From Gnetum montanum (Eukaryota > Streptophyta > Gnetopsida > Gnetales > Gnetaceae), in assembly GCA_015680685.1 (NCBI GenBank), contig MNCI01027020.1:127407-170417 (forward strand): 43,011 bases of DNA, read 5' to 3'. The position numbers were made by a program, and so were the translations under genes. The notes beneath the pieces were generated by a model. The model was not told the DNA's origin. It did no database searches and was given only the letters and a program-made list of their open reading frames with translations. Positions within the stretch are counted from its first letter, which is position 1. The number at the start of each line of letters is the position of its first letter. Positions 10,447 to 20,939 of this stretch are shown in pieces.

Positions 10447-12050
10447 AGTCTTATTAGATCTAATAGAAAGTCAAATATTAATGAATGTTACACAAGATGA
10501 CTAGAATGCATACATCCATAGAAACTTTGTTGCCTTCCATGTGAAATTGAAGACTAGAGAATCTACAATGATGGTAGCTATGTAACATGAGGGAGAGAAA
10601 GGATCTACTAAATTGGTCATACATCATATCAAGGAAACCCTCAATATTCCTTTGGTACCTCCAATGAACTTTACTAAATTCAGGGATGCTCAAACAACTA
10701 GTAGAGTCAAGTACAAAGAAAAAGAAATTATGGATGTACATTAGCATGAAGATGATCTAGAATAATTAGCATAGACTAGGTAGGTTATGCAAGCTATTTT
10801 TAATATTTTGGATGATATCACTATTGGTCTTGATTTTAACCAAAGAAAATCTACTTATTGAATAAACAAGTCTATAATATGTAGATTTAGAGATCCAAGA
10901 ATTACAAATTAAAATGGGCTAACTAAGACTTCAAATACAAGATCCAACTAGGTATGTTATACTAGAACAATTCAAAATAGAGAAGGTCAAATAAATTATG
11001 GAAAAATAGTACTAACTAAAGATGGAATAAGAAAAAAATAGCATGAAATTCTTCTATTACATATGCAAAAAGATATGACTATGTCCTAACCATTACTACC
11101 TTAGAAGAGAATAATAAAAAGCTTATTGTTGATAGCATAAGATTGACTAATATGGAAAATGAAAAGAATTAACTGAAAGAGATCCTCAACCATATAAGAG
11201 AAAGACTTTCTAAATTTAGCCTATATGTGAACAAACTAGCTAGAAAAAATAGAAACTTATTAATGGAAGAATTCCATTTCATCCACTATAAACTAGCCAT
11301 TGAAAACAATTCATGATAGAATAAATCTAAAGATCACGAAAAATTAAAAGATAATTTCAAAGGACAAGTGAATATGCAAAAGCAACTAAATTAAAAAAAT
11401 CAATTTAGCAAAGGCAAATATTAATACTAAAATGCAATAGCTACTTGAATCGCAACCTATCCTTGACAACATGACACAAGTTCATTAGGCTAAAATGAAG
11501 ATGAAAGAATTTCAGATTGAAGAGATGACCTAATACAAGAAATTAGTTAATCATAGGAACATAAATTTGGCCATGTTAATAGTAGGCAAACCAAGAAATA
11601 AGCTCGAATAGTATTTGGTAGCAATGTATCTATTATATGAGAAAGAACATAAGAATGGAAATGAATCATAATAAAAGCTTCACATTACCAATGCAAATTA
11701 TAGGTGCTAAAGGTTAGCTATCATGGTCAAAGAAATGTAACCATGATTTTGGAAAAACATATGAATGACTATCAATATTTGTACACGCAATTCAAATCTT
11801 TTCATATAGAAGGAAATCATTTTATAGCTTATTATGTCAAGGAAAACAAATTATTTTTAAAACCACCATGTCCTTGAAAAGTGTTGATAAAAAAGGCTCT
11901 TGCTAATGTAGCTTGGATAGTTAATAATCCAAGTAAAAATGACAGCCTTATTAGATAACTTAAATATGAAAAAACTTGAATCTTTAGGAAAGTAGAAGAA
12001 TCACTATTACTAGGTAACACATAAAGATCTACATCAATCATTTTATGGAT
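10447..12050 (+). pseudogene. ORF-X, 3' half (copy 3), Athila-like
   Basis: This is a heavily decayed copy of the middle and C-terminal part of ORF-X; the N-terminal domain is absent. The block with CATATCAAGGAAACCCTCAATA corresponds to the DHIKGSFN region of copy 2 and the DHVTKVLN region of copy 4. Lysine- and glutamate-rich coiled-coil sequence follows to about 11500. The C-terminal block CATAGGAACATAAATTTGGCCATG then aligns with copies 1, 2 and 4, and so does CCACCATGTCCTTGAAAAGTGTTG ... GTAGCTTGGATAG. Stops occur every few dozen codons, so it encodes nothing. It begins directly after LTR3, with no PBS, gag or pol between. Confidence 0.55.
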
Positions 12051-12273
12051 CCTACAATCATTTTTTATTTTTTTTGTTTGTATACAAATGATTTTTTTAT
12101 CATGTATCTTACTCAAATGTAAGATTCTATGTAATAATCTAGTTGAGTCAATTAGTTAGATGTTTATTTTTTTGATTAAGAATTAGTTATATGTATCTCC
12201 TTAACAATTTTGTAATAAAATCTACCTTACTTTTGTATAACTTTAGGACAAGTTTTAATCAATCATAGGGGTA
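12051..12273 (+). other. 3' noncoding end and PPT before LTR4
   Basis: This AT-rich tail has AATAAAATCTACC, GGACAAGTTTTAATCAATCA and the tract TAGGGGTA before LTR4. The terminal block is recognisable but more decayed than in the other bodies. Confidence 0.6.
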
Positions 12274-13150
12274 TAATGAATAGTTTACCAATGATAAATG
12301 ATATTGTACCTATAATAACGTAGCTATATTATTATATGAATAACTATAGTGTTTTTAATATAATTTATTTTGACATGTTCATGTGTATAAATATCAATAA
12401 TTTGTCATACCAAATGATAACTTTTGGTTCATTCTCATCAAAACTCTTGCAATTTATTTTCTTGAATTTCTAGTTAGTTATGAGTACCCGCAGTATGATC
12501 ATTGGTAGTTGTATGATATATTTATTTGAATGAAGTATACCTAGACATGTTTCATGAATGGAAATAAAGATCAAGATTGTCTATGATAATCATAGCATTT
12601 CATAGAAAATAGATTTACTTTTCATTGCAATTTACTTTATAATGTCATTTACTTTTCCTATGCAATTTACATTTTCACTACACGTTAGTGTATTATTGGA
12701 ATAGGTACAAGTAGTTTCAAGAACTAACTACAATTGTTTAATAATCTAATAATAACCTTGATTAGTTCACCTAGTAATAAGTCTCTTGGTAATCCCAGTA
12801 ATAGTTGTAGAAGCCTAGGATGTGTACAATAAGCCAAAACAAATACTAATCAACTTAGGCTAGCTTAGAATTTATTTTCATTATGTATTACTTAATTAAA
12901 TTAATATTCAATTTACCATGTTTTATCTTTATGTTATCTAAGACAAAAAAACATCATTGTATCATATGTCTTACTATGAGTCAAACCATACATTTTGAGC
13001 ATCAATAACTATAGTATGAAGACAAAAATCAATGATCTTTACATTACACACTAGAGCACATATTGTTCCATTTATGGATTATGATCTTGTTTCTTGTGTA
13101 TGATTGTGTGACTTGTATGATAGAGTATTAGGAACTTTCATCACTCATCA
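12274..13150 (+). repeat. Athila-like LTR 4 (family I), most decayed
   Basis: It starts TAATGAAT (canonical TGATGAGT) and ends CACTCATCA, 877 bp. Internal landmarks that still align are GAAATAAAGATCAAGATTGT, GTAATCCCAGTAATAG, AGGCTAGCTTAGAA and GTCAAACCATACATTTTGAG. Loss of the terminal TG and high AT content suggest it is the oldest of the four. Confidence 0.75.
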
Positions 13151-13445
13151 CCTATTATTATTTATTTTCATGTTAATAATATATGGGCTCATGTTATACA
13201 TTATGTTTTATAATAAATATTACTAATTCAACATATGCTTTTATAAAAATGGATCCTTATTCCTATAGGATTATATTTCTTTATGTTTTCATATTTGCAT
13301 TTATATTGATATATTATTTATACTTCGACATAATTGTTGATCATGATTTTATATCATCAATGTCTATAAATTTTTTATAACTATTTTTTGTCTTGTTTGT
13401 ATTGTATACCTTTCACTCATTCACTAGTCTTATCATTTGACTATA

Positions 13446-13495
13446 GATGATTTTCCATGACCAAAAATTAGATGATTTTCCATGACCAAAAATTA
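13446..13495. repeat. Perfect 25-bp tandem duplication
   Basis: The 25-base unit at 13446-13470 (starting GATGATTTTCCATGACC) is repeated exactly at 13471-13495. It is confined to copy 1 of the larger duplication, so it arose later. Confidence 0.9.
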
Positions 13496-13765
13496 CTCAT
13501 TAACACTATTACGTATGAATAGTATATATTTATGCTTTATGAATTTAATATTTATTATTATTTATTTCCATGTTAATAGTAGATGGCCTCATGTTATACA
13601 TTAGTTTTTATAATATAGATTATTAATTCAGCATATGCTTATATATATATATATGAAATCTTTTTCCTATGGAATTATATTTCTTTATACATTAATGCTT
13701 ACATTTATATCAATGTATGATTTATACTTGTAAATAACCGTTGGTCATGATTTTATATCATCATA

Positions 13766-13926
13766 TTTTAAGATGTTAGCCTAGTGATAAGACACTTGAT
13801 TTGGAAGCTCCAAGTCATGGGTTTGATTCTAGTGGACAATGCTAAGTTATATAATGTTCTAATTAGGCTGTATATCTTAGGATGTACCTATATTTCACTT
13901 ATTTTGGGTTCCAACATAACCCTTTA
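13766..13926 (+). mobile_element. SINE, tRNA-derived, with 15-bp target-site duplication
   Basis: A ~161-bp body lies between two copies of TTTTATATCATCATA (13751-13765 and 13927-13941). A Pol III A box, TAGCCTAGTGAT (13777-13788), and a B box, GGTTTGATTCT (13820-13830), have the spacing of a tRNA promoter. The B box looks like GGTTCGAATCC after CpG decay. The homologous place in the first duplication copy (13347-13360) has a single target and no insert, an internal empty site. Plant SINEs are non-coding and copied by LINE enzymes. It is not a tRNA gene, because no acceptor stem or anticodon arm folds convincingly. Confidence 0.85.
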
Positions 13927-14050
13927 TTTTATATCATCATAGTATGTAACTACTTTAGAAGTATCTTTTGTCTTATTTACATTTTATACCTTTTCATGCT
14001 TCACTAGCCTTATTTTTCAACTATAAATGTTCTTCCATGACCTATATGGT

Positions 14051-16517
14051 TAGAGTGGTTTTAGCAACATAATTCCTTCCTAACCTAGGATAAGATAGAA
14101 GGGTGTTACACAACTACTTATGATTCAAATATAGCATTAAATGTGTACATATTTAGGTTTTTTTTCCTTTTTTATTTATAAAAATTCCTTAATAGGAAGT
14201 GAAAATCCAAGATGGAACTTTTGAAAGAGCACAATATCTAATCCTTTTTCTATCTAAGAAGGTAGATTTTTGAAGATTGGTTGTAAGGATGAAAACCTAA
14301 AAAGGCATCTCCAAAACTATTAGATCATTCCTTTTATATTTTGCTAGAGTTTCACCTCTTCATGGTGCTTCTATATAGTTATACTTTGAATTATTTTTAT
14401 TTATTACACATTTTATGTAACCCCTCTACATTAGATACCCCTTACCCCTTGGTACATTTTTTATTGAAATCCTTGATCTCTTACATTGAACCTATGTCTT
14501 ATACTTTATTAACCTTTTTCTTTTGTTGACTATGCTTGTATTGTTTGAGTTATTTGCCTTATTATTCACTTCTTAGATGTTTTTTTTTTATATTTTTATA
14601 TTTTATTCATTTTTTTATTTTTAATTTATTTTTAGTATTTTGTATTTCTTTTAATATAGCATACGGATACTAACTTCTTTAATTGGAATTTTGAGTTAGT
14701 AGGTATCAAGCATTGGATGAATCATTGGCACATGGAGTACTACATTGGTTTGTGGTATGATTTTTTTGGGTTACTTTGTATTTTTTCTTTAAATTTTTTT
14801 AAAATAAATATATAATTTAACTTTTAATTTTTAATTTATCTTTAGCAAGTGTCTTGTGATAATACCTTGGTTAGTTATGTTTAGATTTTAGACTTTGTTA
14901 TTAGTTTAGGGTTAGACATAACTACTAGCTAATTCATAGAAAGGTATCTATTAGGCCACCACAAGGTACAAGCTTATCTCAGAATATTTATTTTTTCTAA
15001 TTTTATAAATTAAAATTTATTTTTAATTTTAATTTTCCAAATAGAATTATGCTTTTTTTCTAACCATGTGATATCCTTGTGAGCATAAAAAATTGGTAAT
15101 CATTCCATTGCAAACCATTTGAGAGATAGCACTAAAGAGGAAGATATTGCCAATTTAGAGGGAAACTATATTTAGATTTGCATTATCATCCAACACATTG
15201 ATAAAAGCTAAGTTTAGATTCTTGTTTCAAGTTTTTTGTAGATCCCATCATTGTCCTTCAATTTTACTTAGGGTTTAAAGCATGTTTGGGAGATTGTAAT
15301 CACGTGAAGGTTTCTAGCTACAGTGTTATCATTTTAAGTATGAAGATTTGTTACTTTACTCTAAATTTTGGTCCTATTAGCTAATCTCTATTTATTTAGA
15401 AACTATTTAATATAATGCTTTTTTTTTTTCAAATTTGATTATTTTATGCATATTTTCTAAGATCCAACATTTTTCTAAGGTTTATTCTAATGCATGGGAT
15501 GTTAGAAAATATTTTTATCTTATTTCAATTCTACCAGATTTTAGATTCATAGAACTAAAATTTTGATCCATAATTCAAATTTTTAACCCCAAAAACTATA
15601 TTGGATGGTGAAAAACTTGAAGGAAAAGTTGTTTAACATACCAACATAGATCCGAAGGAGTCCTTGTGGTCTATCATGACAAAGATCATGATGAATGATG
15701 AGGTTGTTGTTTGATTCTATATGAAAAATTAATCAACTTTTATAAAATCACCACTAGTCTCTACTAACTTAAAATTGAGAAAATGAAAAGAAGAAAAAAC
15801 ACATAGCTTGTAGGACTTTCTAGAATGCCTAAAAGCCTTAAAATAGAATGTAATCACATATTTTGAATTTTATAAACTTAGAAAAATATCTAGGAGTTCA
15901 AATCCCTTATTGTAATTTTTTTGCATTTTTCAATTAGTTTTTAGAATATATACATTCATTTTTTATCATTCCTAGCAATCTTAGAATCCTTCTTGGTAAC
16001 ACCTTCCTTGCGTTTATATCAATAATTTATTTTTGAAACTAATTTGGATATATCTCTTTGCACCCAAGGTTCATTTGATATTTTTATATATTGTTGTACT
16101 TTATAATTATTTGGCTTTAGATTTGGGCTAGCAATTACTTACATATGTGACCTTTTTTAGTGGATATTCTAATAATCTTTTGCAATTCTTACACAAGTTG
16201 TCTTTCTTAGTAAGGACTTGAAGACTTACCTAGGTTGTATTTCTTGGTAAGTATCATATTTATTTTTTAGTGCTTATGTGAGTCATCTTTCTCGATATGG
16301 AGCCAAATATTTATGTGGATCACATTTCTCAGTAAGTATCACTTATTCAATTTTGATTTCTTTTTTTGGATTTTATAGGTGGTGGTGAATCCTTTTTCTA
16401 TTATTCATTTATGGTTACCTAGTTTGGTTATTATTTATTATTTGATCTATTCATTCTTTTATTTTTTATGCTAAATATTTGCTTGTGCCTATCCCTTATA
16501 CATGACTATATTTCCTT
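14051..16517. other. AT-rich DNA with no recognisable gene
   Basis: This stretch holds long T and A runs and no coding frame longer than about 60 codons. I see no LTR, PPT or RT motif. A weak direct repeat of TTTCTTGGTAAGTATCA type recurs around 16245 and 16325. It is probably the decayed remains of older elements, but nothing identifiable survives. Confidence 0.5.
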
Positions 16518-16531
16518 CTAATGCTTAAAAC

Positions 16532-18906
16532 TAGGATTATTCTTGGACCAAATTTAAATCTTGGGATTATTCGCCTCCTTCCCAAATCAGGAGACCCTAC
16601 TAGTATAGCTAATTGGCGACCCATTACTCTTCTTAATGTGGTATACAAAATTTGGGCCAAATGCTTAGCTTTACGTTTGAAAAAATTCCTTCATAAAATT
16701 ATATCCCATCAACAAACCGGATTTGTCCCAGGGCGTTATATCTTAGATAATGTTGTGGCTGCTTGGGAAGGTTTGCAGTGGGCTGAGGATGATGGCCAAG
16801 ACATCCTTTTGATGAAATTGGACTATGCCAAGGCCTATGATAACATTAAGTGGGACTTCATTCTTCAAACTATGTCAAAACTAGGTTTTGGCTCCAAGTA
16901 TCTTCATATGGTGAAATGTCTCTTCTCAGATGCTAATGTGAGAATAGCCACCACCTTTGGCATCACCGCCCCCTTTGCAATTCATAGATCAGTAAGACAA
17001 GGTTGTCATCTTGCCCCTTATCTCTTTATCATTGCTGTGGATTTCCTTTGCCATCAAATTAACCACGATATTCAATCAGGGATGCTATATGGCGTGCACT
17101 TTTCCTCTCCTCAACATCAACTACTTAATATGCATTTTGTTGATGACTCTTTTTTTCTAATCCAAAATACAACCGATAATGTTAAACGACTTTTAGCCCA
17201 AGTAGAGCAATATTGTTCTCTCTTTGGTTCTACCATTAATTGGTCTAAATCTTCTATATATTGTTTTCATAACAATTATAGTAAACTCCCCACCTATCCA
17301 TGGAAATTAATCCAAGACCATGAAATCATGAAGCTCTTGGGAATCCCTTTTTGATTTCATGGTCCTACTTCTACACTGTGGGAGCTAGTTATCTCTCATA
17401 TTCATAAGAAAACTGAAAAGTGGAAGACTAAGCCCCTTACCTTGGCTGGAAAATATCTTGTTTATAAATCCCTTTGTGCTTCTACCCATGTATATTATTC
17501 CTCATGTTGGGCTCCTTCCCACACAGCCTATCAAAACTTGAAGCGATTATTTCGAGATTTCATGTGGTCATCTAAAGATTCCCAACAAGGTTTTCATCGT
17601 GTCGCTTGGAACATTGTCACTCTTCCTAGAAACAAAGGAGGATTAGGACTATTGAATCCATACAAACAGGGACTCACCTTAGTTGCTAAGTGGCTTGTGC
17701 AACANGAAGTGGTTAGTGCAACATCTGGACACCTCGGACATAATTGGAAATCTTCTCCAGCTAAGGCTTCATCAAAGTTTTCCTAAACATAAGCCTTTTT
17801 GGAAAAACATCCATCCTATTAATTGGATTTTCTCTCCTCATTCGATCTCCATTCCTGGTTCCCATGTATTCAAAAGCATATGGAAGGCTTGGCAAGTTCT
17901 CCACCATCATATTAATTGGTCTAATATCCATCTTAACCCTACTCTCCTTCCCATGCTTTGCCCTTGGTGGTTACCCTTGACCCCTGCCCCTCTTGCCATT
18001 ACTAATGCAAGATTAGCCATTATTTGGTACCGGAAGGGAGTGATTTCCCTTAATTGTCTTCGTCTTGCTAATCAATGGATTTCTTGGGAAGCGTTTGAAA
18101 ACCTATATGGAGCTTCGAAAGCAATGCGGCTTTGCTTCCACCAGATACATACATTTCTTCATCAATCATTACACCTAGATGGTGCTATCCAAGGTCTATT
18201 TCATGGCCTCTATTGGTCTAATGGGTCAAAAATTTTTCCTTATCGGCCACATGTTCCCTTCCAATTGTTACACGATTCTTCCGAAGTCATTCTACGCTGT
18301 AATCGATCTTGGAATAAACAAGAATCAGAGGATTTTTGGATCTCTCTTTTCAACCAAATTTGGCATCTCCCGACTCTTCCCAAAATTCAACAATTCCTTT
18401 GGTGTTTTCTTCATCAAGGTCTCCCAATCGGGAAACGTTTAGCATACCTTGGGATTCACTCCCCTAAGTGCCCTTTATGTAATGACCCTGAAACCTTTGT
18501 CCATGTTTTTTGGCTTTGCCCATTTGCTCAGCATGCATGGGAATGGGCTTCTAAGGTTTTTCCCTCATGCACTCTTACACAAGAGGCCGTAATGTTTGGT
18601 TTCTTACCTATCAGGTCCAAAAACTCTCATTTCCTATGGAAGATCCTTAGGCCCATCATCTTATATAATATTTGGAAACGTAGATGTACCACACTTTTTC
18701 AAAAGACAATTATTTCAAACTCCTTACAACTAACTACTTCGGAAAAAATGCAAATTCTTCGGCATGTTCACTTCCAAATTATATCTCAAGCCCCAAAATT
18801 CAAGATGAATGCTAATCAGTTGTTTCTCTTATTGCAGCCATGGAGTCATATCGGAGATCCAAATAATCACCATCATCAAGCCTCGGTTCAGCAGAAAGTC
18901 TCCTAA
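16532..18906 (+). pseudogene. LINE ORF2 fragment: reverse transcriptase and zf-RVT domain
   Basis: Non-LTR reverse transcriptase. Counting from 16521, motifs are LLPKSGD (19-25), NWRPITLLN (31-39), QTGFVPGR (65-72), catalytic LDYAKAYDN (100-108), VRQGCHLAP (157-165) and the active-site FVDD (206-209, usually FADD). One stop (TGA, 17352-17354) interrupts the frame after LLGIPF; the frame then continues. A frame change follows at the N at 17705, where 19 extra bases (N plus a near-copy of AAGTGGTTAGTGCAACA) look like an assembly join. The remaining frame (to TAA at 18904-18906) ends in a zf-RVT domain with CPLC, H and C spaced C-X2-C-X7-H-X4-C (18469-18520). This domain is typical of plant L1 elements. 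Only one true nonsense mutation is evident. Confidence 0.9.
17687..17723. other. Probable assembly join: near-duplicate 17-mer around a single N
   Basis: AAGTGGCTTGTGCAACA is followed by N (17705), G and then AAGTGGTTAGTGCAACA. The frame upstream of the N and the frame downstream of the second copy are both LINE coding, offset by the 19 extra bases. Confidence 0.75.
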
Positions 18907-19202
18907 TTAAGTCACAGTTTTCTACACTAGTCGTCCTTTTTCCTCTTTCTTCCACCTATGTTCTCATCCGATAATCCACATCCAAGAAAAGATACACACA
19001 TTTCAGCGAATCGTTGACCTCTGGACTGCTTTTCCATTCCCTGTGGAATGCTAAGTTTAACATGTTTCCTCTATAATAGTCTCAGTCAACATGGTTTCTC
19101 TTCCTCCTTTCCTCACTCTATATGTCTGGAAGTAGTTTATGTACTAAATTTTGTTTTCTATTAATAAAATTCTTTTTTTTGGGGTCCGACACCCCCACCC
19201 CC
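18907..19202 (+). terminator. LINE 3' UTR with poly(A) signal and terminal hairpin
   Basis: AATAAA lies at 19163-19168. Eight Ts then lead into GGGGTCCGACACCCC (19181-19195), which can pair GGGGT with ACCCC around CCGAC, followed by ACCCCC up to the target duplication. There is no poly(A) tail. The 3' end of a LINE RNA is where its reverse transcriptase starts, so this hairpin may be the recognition element. Confidence 0.6.
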
Positions 19203-19216
19203 CTAATGCTTAAAAC

Positions 19217-20085
19217 CAAAACCCATAATAGATTATTTTATAGTTTATCTTCTTTATTTATTTTTAGGAATGATTTCCATTGTGCTTTTTTTTCTTCTAG
19301 GTCATTCAATTAGTGGTAAGGAAGAGAAGTTAGATAGAGAATTTGATGCTTAGATTCTTATTTGATGATGCATTTATAGTTTAGCCATTAATTTTTCAAC
19401 TATTTTATTCAACAATTCTATTATCATTAGAGCACAGTGCCTTTTGATGTTGTATTTTTCTTGTTAAATCATTTTAATATTTTATTCCAATATATTTTTT
19501 GGTATCCTATTAATGTTATTTTTAGCTTGGAGAATACATCTTCAAACTATTTTTAGGAGTGGACATGTTATATTTTTTATACATGAAGCTAATTTCACTA
19601 TTCTACAATGTTTTCCTTTTCCCACTTAGTGTTTCTTTATCCCTCTATGTTTGTTTTATGGATGTATAATTCTTTTCTTGCTATAATTTTCTTAGCAATC
19701 AAAAATTTTCCTAAGTAGCATTTTTATGGTTTTTATATATATTTCTGTTTTTATTAAGTAATGTCTTTCTAGCCTAAGCCTAGTTAGTAGGGTGTTACAT
19801 TTTATTTTTTGAATCTAACACCCCATCCCCTTAGGTTCCACCCTAATTATAGCTCTTGAGATTTTGAATTATTTTACATAATAAATGAAATAATTTATTC
19901 AAAGACTCTTCCTAGAACTCCTCAAAGTAATGATATGACATAACAAAATAACATAACTCTAGAAAGACTATACACTTTATTACCATATTCAACCCTTTTG
20001 AAAGTCTAATGCATCCAGCCCTAAGTCCTACTCTAAAGAGAAGGAGAGTGTCCTAAGATAGGAATGTAAGGCCTCTCAAAAAAGC
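19217..20085. other. AT-rich DNA with no recognisable gene
   Basis: This continues the sequence that flanked the LINE target. Short frames only; no LTR ends, RT motifs or promoter pattern are recognised. The last five bases, AAAGC (20081-20085), would be the target-site copy of the adjacent Athila-like element, but its far end is missing so this cannot be tested. Confidence 0.5.
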
Positions 20086-20917
20086 TGATGAGTCACCTTT
20101 ATGGGCTACATTGATGGGGCCTCATTGATTGGGCCTTGTCAATGCATCATATCATGCATCAATAAGGCCCTATCAACCCAGTGTGTACTTTTTAGCTATA
20201 AATATGTGCCTACCAATTTCATTTATGGAAATGAGATTTTATTAGTAGTGAATCTCTTATAGTTTGTTCACTGCTAAGTGCCTATAGTAGGAGTCATTGA
20301 GTGTATGAATCTTTATTCAAGCATTGTTGTACTTGAGCATGGCAGTGTGTGTGGAAATAAAGATGAGATTTCTGATAAACCTTGTAGCATTTTGGATAGA
20401 TTAAATATTTCATTAGTCCATTGAATTTTTTTAATTATTTATTAAATGTTTTCCAGTAATTAATCTAATGAAGTAATTAAGAAAGATAAGCTAGATATAT
20501 TAAACACATAAGTACAACTACTTTGAGCATAACATCTATTTACTTGGTAACCTAGTGGTGGATATGGGGGTTCAGGATGTGTGTGGAAAGTGGGACTAGA
20601 TGCTTATGTTAGGACTACTTAGATACTAGTTAATTAGTTAAATTAAATTAATTTAGTTTATCCAATTATTTTATCTCCCTTTAAACACCAAAATCATAAA
20701 ATACAAAATGATAAAAATCATATGCCTCAATTACACTTAACCATACCATTGTACATCACAAGTGTAATTGGGAAGACAATGAATGAACTAAAGGAAAGGT
20801 TCACTACCTATAAGACTAGTGCACCAAAAACTACAAAGTCCATAGAATTCGACTAAATCACACATGAATGCTCTATGATTCATATGGTTGGGCATAAGGA
20901 TACCTTGCCACTCATCA
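20086..20917 (+). repeat. 5' LTR of element E (LTR 5, family I)
   Basis: It starts TGATGAGTCACC and ends GCCACTCATCA, 832 bp, with the 8-bp inverted termini TGATGAGT/ACTCATCA perfect. U3 has repeated GGCCTCATTGAT/GGGCCTTGTCAATGC words with GATGCATCATATCATGCATC palindromes. A TATA box (CTATAAATATGTG) lies near 20197, and GTTCGACT...CATATGGTTGGG-type sequence lies near the end. It aligns with the partial 3' LTR at 30914. Confidence 0.9.
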
Positions 20918-20918
20918 T

Positions 20919-20936
20919 TGGTTCCATTGTCGAGGA
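20919..20936 (+). promoter_or_regulatory. Primer-binding site, decayed tRNA-Asp type
   Basis: TGGTTCCATTGTCGAGGA starts one base after the LTR. The common Athila PBS, complementary to tRNA-Asp, is TGGCGCCGTTGCCGGGGA; 13 of 18 bases match. Four of the five changes are C-to-T or G-to-A, as expected from decay of methylated cytosines. Confidence 0.75.
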
Positions 20937-20939
20937 TAT

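Larger units (their letters stand above)
13151..14050. repeat. Diverged tandem duplication, period about 404 bp
   Basis: Copy 1 (about 13151-13495) and copy 2 (about 13551-14050) share ATTATTTATTT, CATGTTAATA, CTCATGTTATACATTA, TTCAGCATATGCTT-type and GATTATATTTCTTTATG blocks. They also share CATGATTTTATATCATCA, then TTTTGTCTT, ATACCTTT and a TTCCATGACC end. Copy 2 is longer only because a SINE sits inside it. No coding frame is conserved between the copies and the nature of the unit is unknown. Confidence 0.8.
16532..19202 (+). mobile_element. L1-type LINE, 5'-truncated, 14-bp target-site duplications
   Basis: CTAATGCTTAAAAC occurs at 16518-16531 and again at 19203-19216, exactly flanking the element. 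The body starts inside the reverse transcriptase, so the endonuclease and ORF1 are missing. Such 5' truncation is normal for LINEs copied by target-primed reverse transcription. Coding frames are far better kept than in the surrounding LTR elements, which suggests the youngest insertion here. The apparent start ATG at 16521 belongs to the target duplication, not the element. Confidence 0.92.

Noticed and set aside
13777-13830. tRNA gene candidate from A and B boxes
   Set aside because: No cloverleaf, and the sequence is flanked by a 15-bp target duplication, so it is a SINE.
14101-19799. GGGTGTTACA at 14101 and 19790, as if the 5' ends of an LTR pair with the same target site
   Set aside because: Similarity ends after ten bases; no shared LTR body, PBS, PPT or pol between them.
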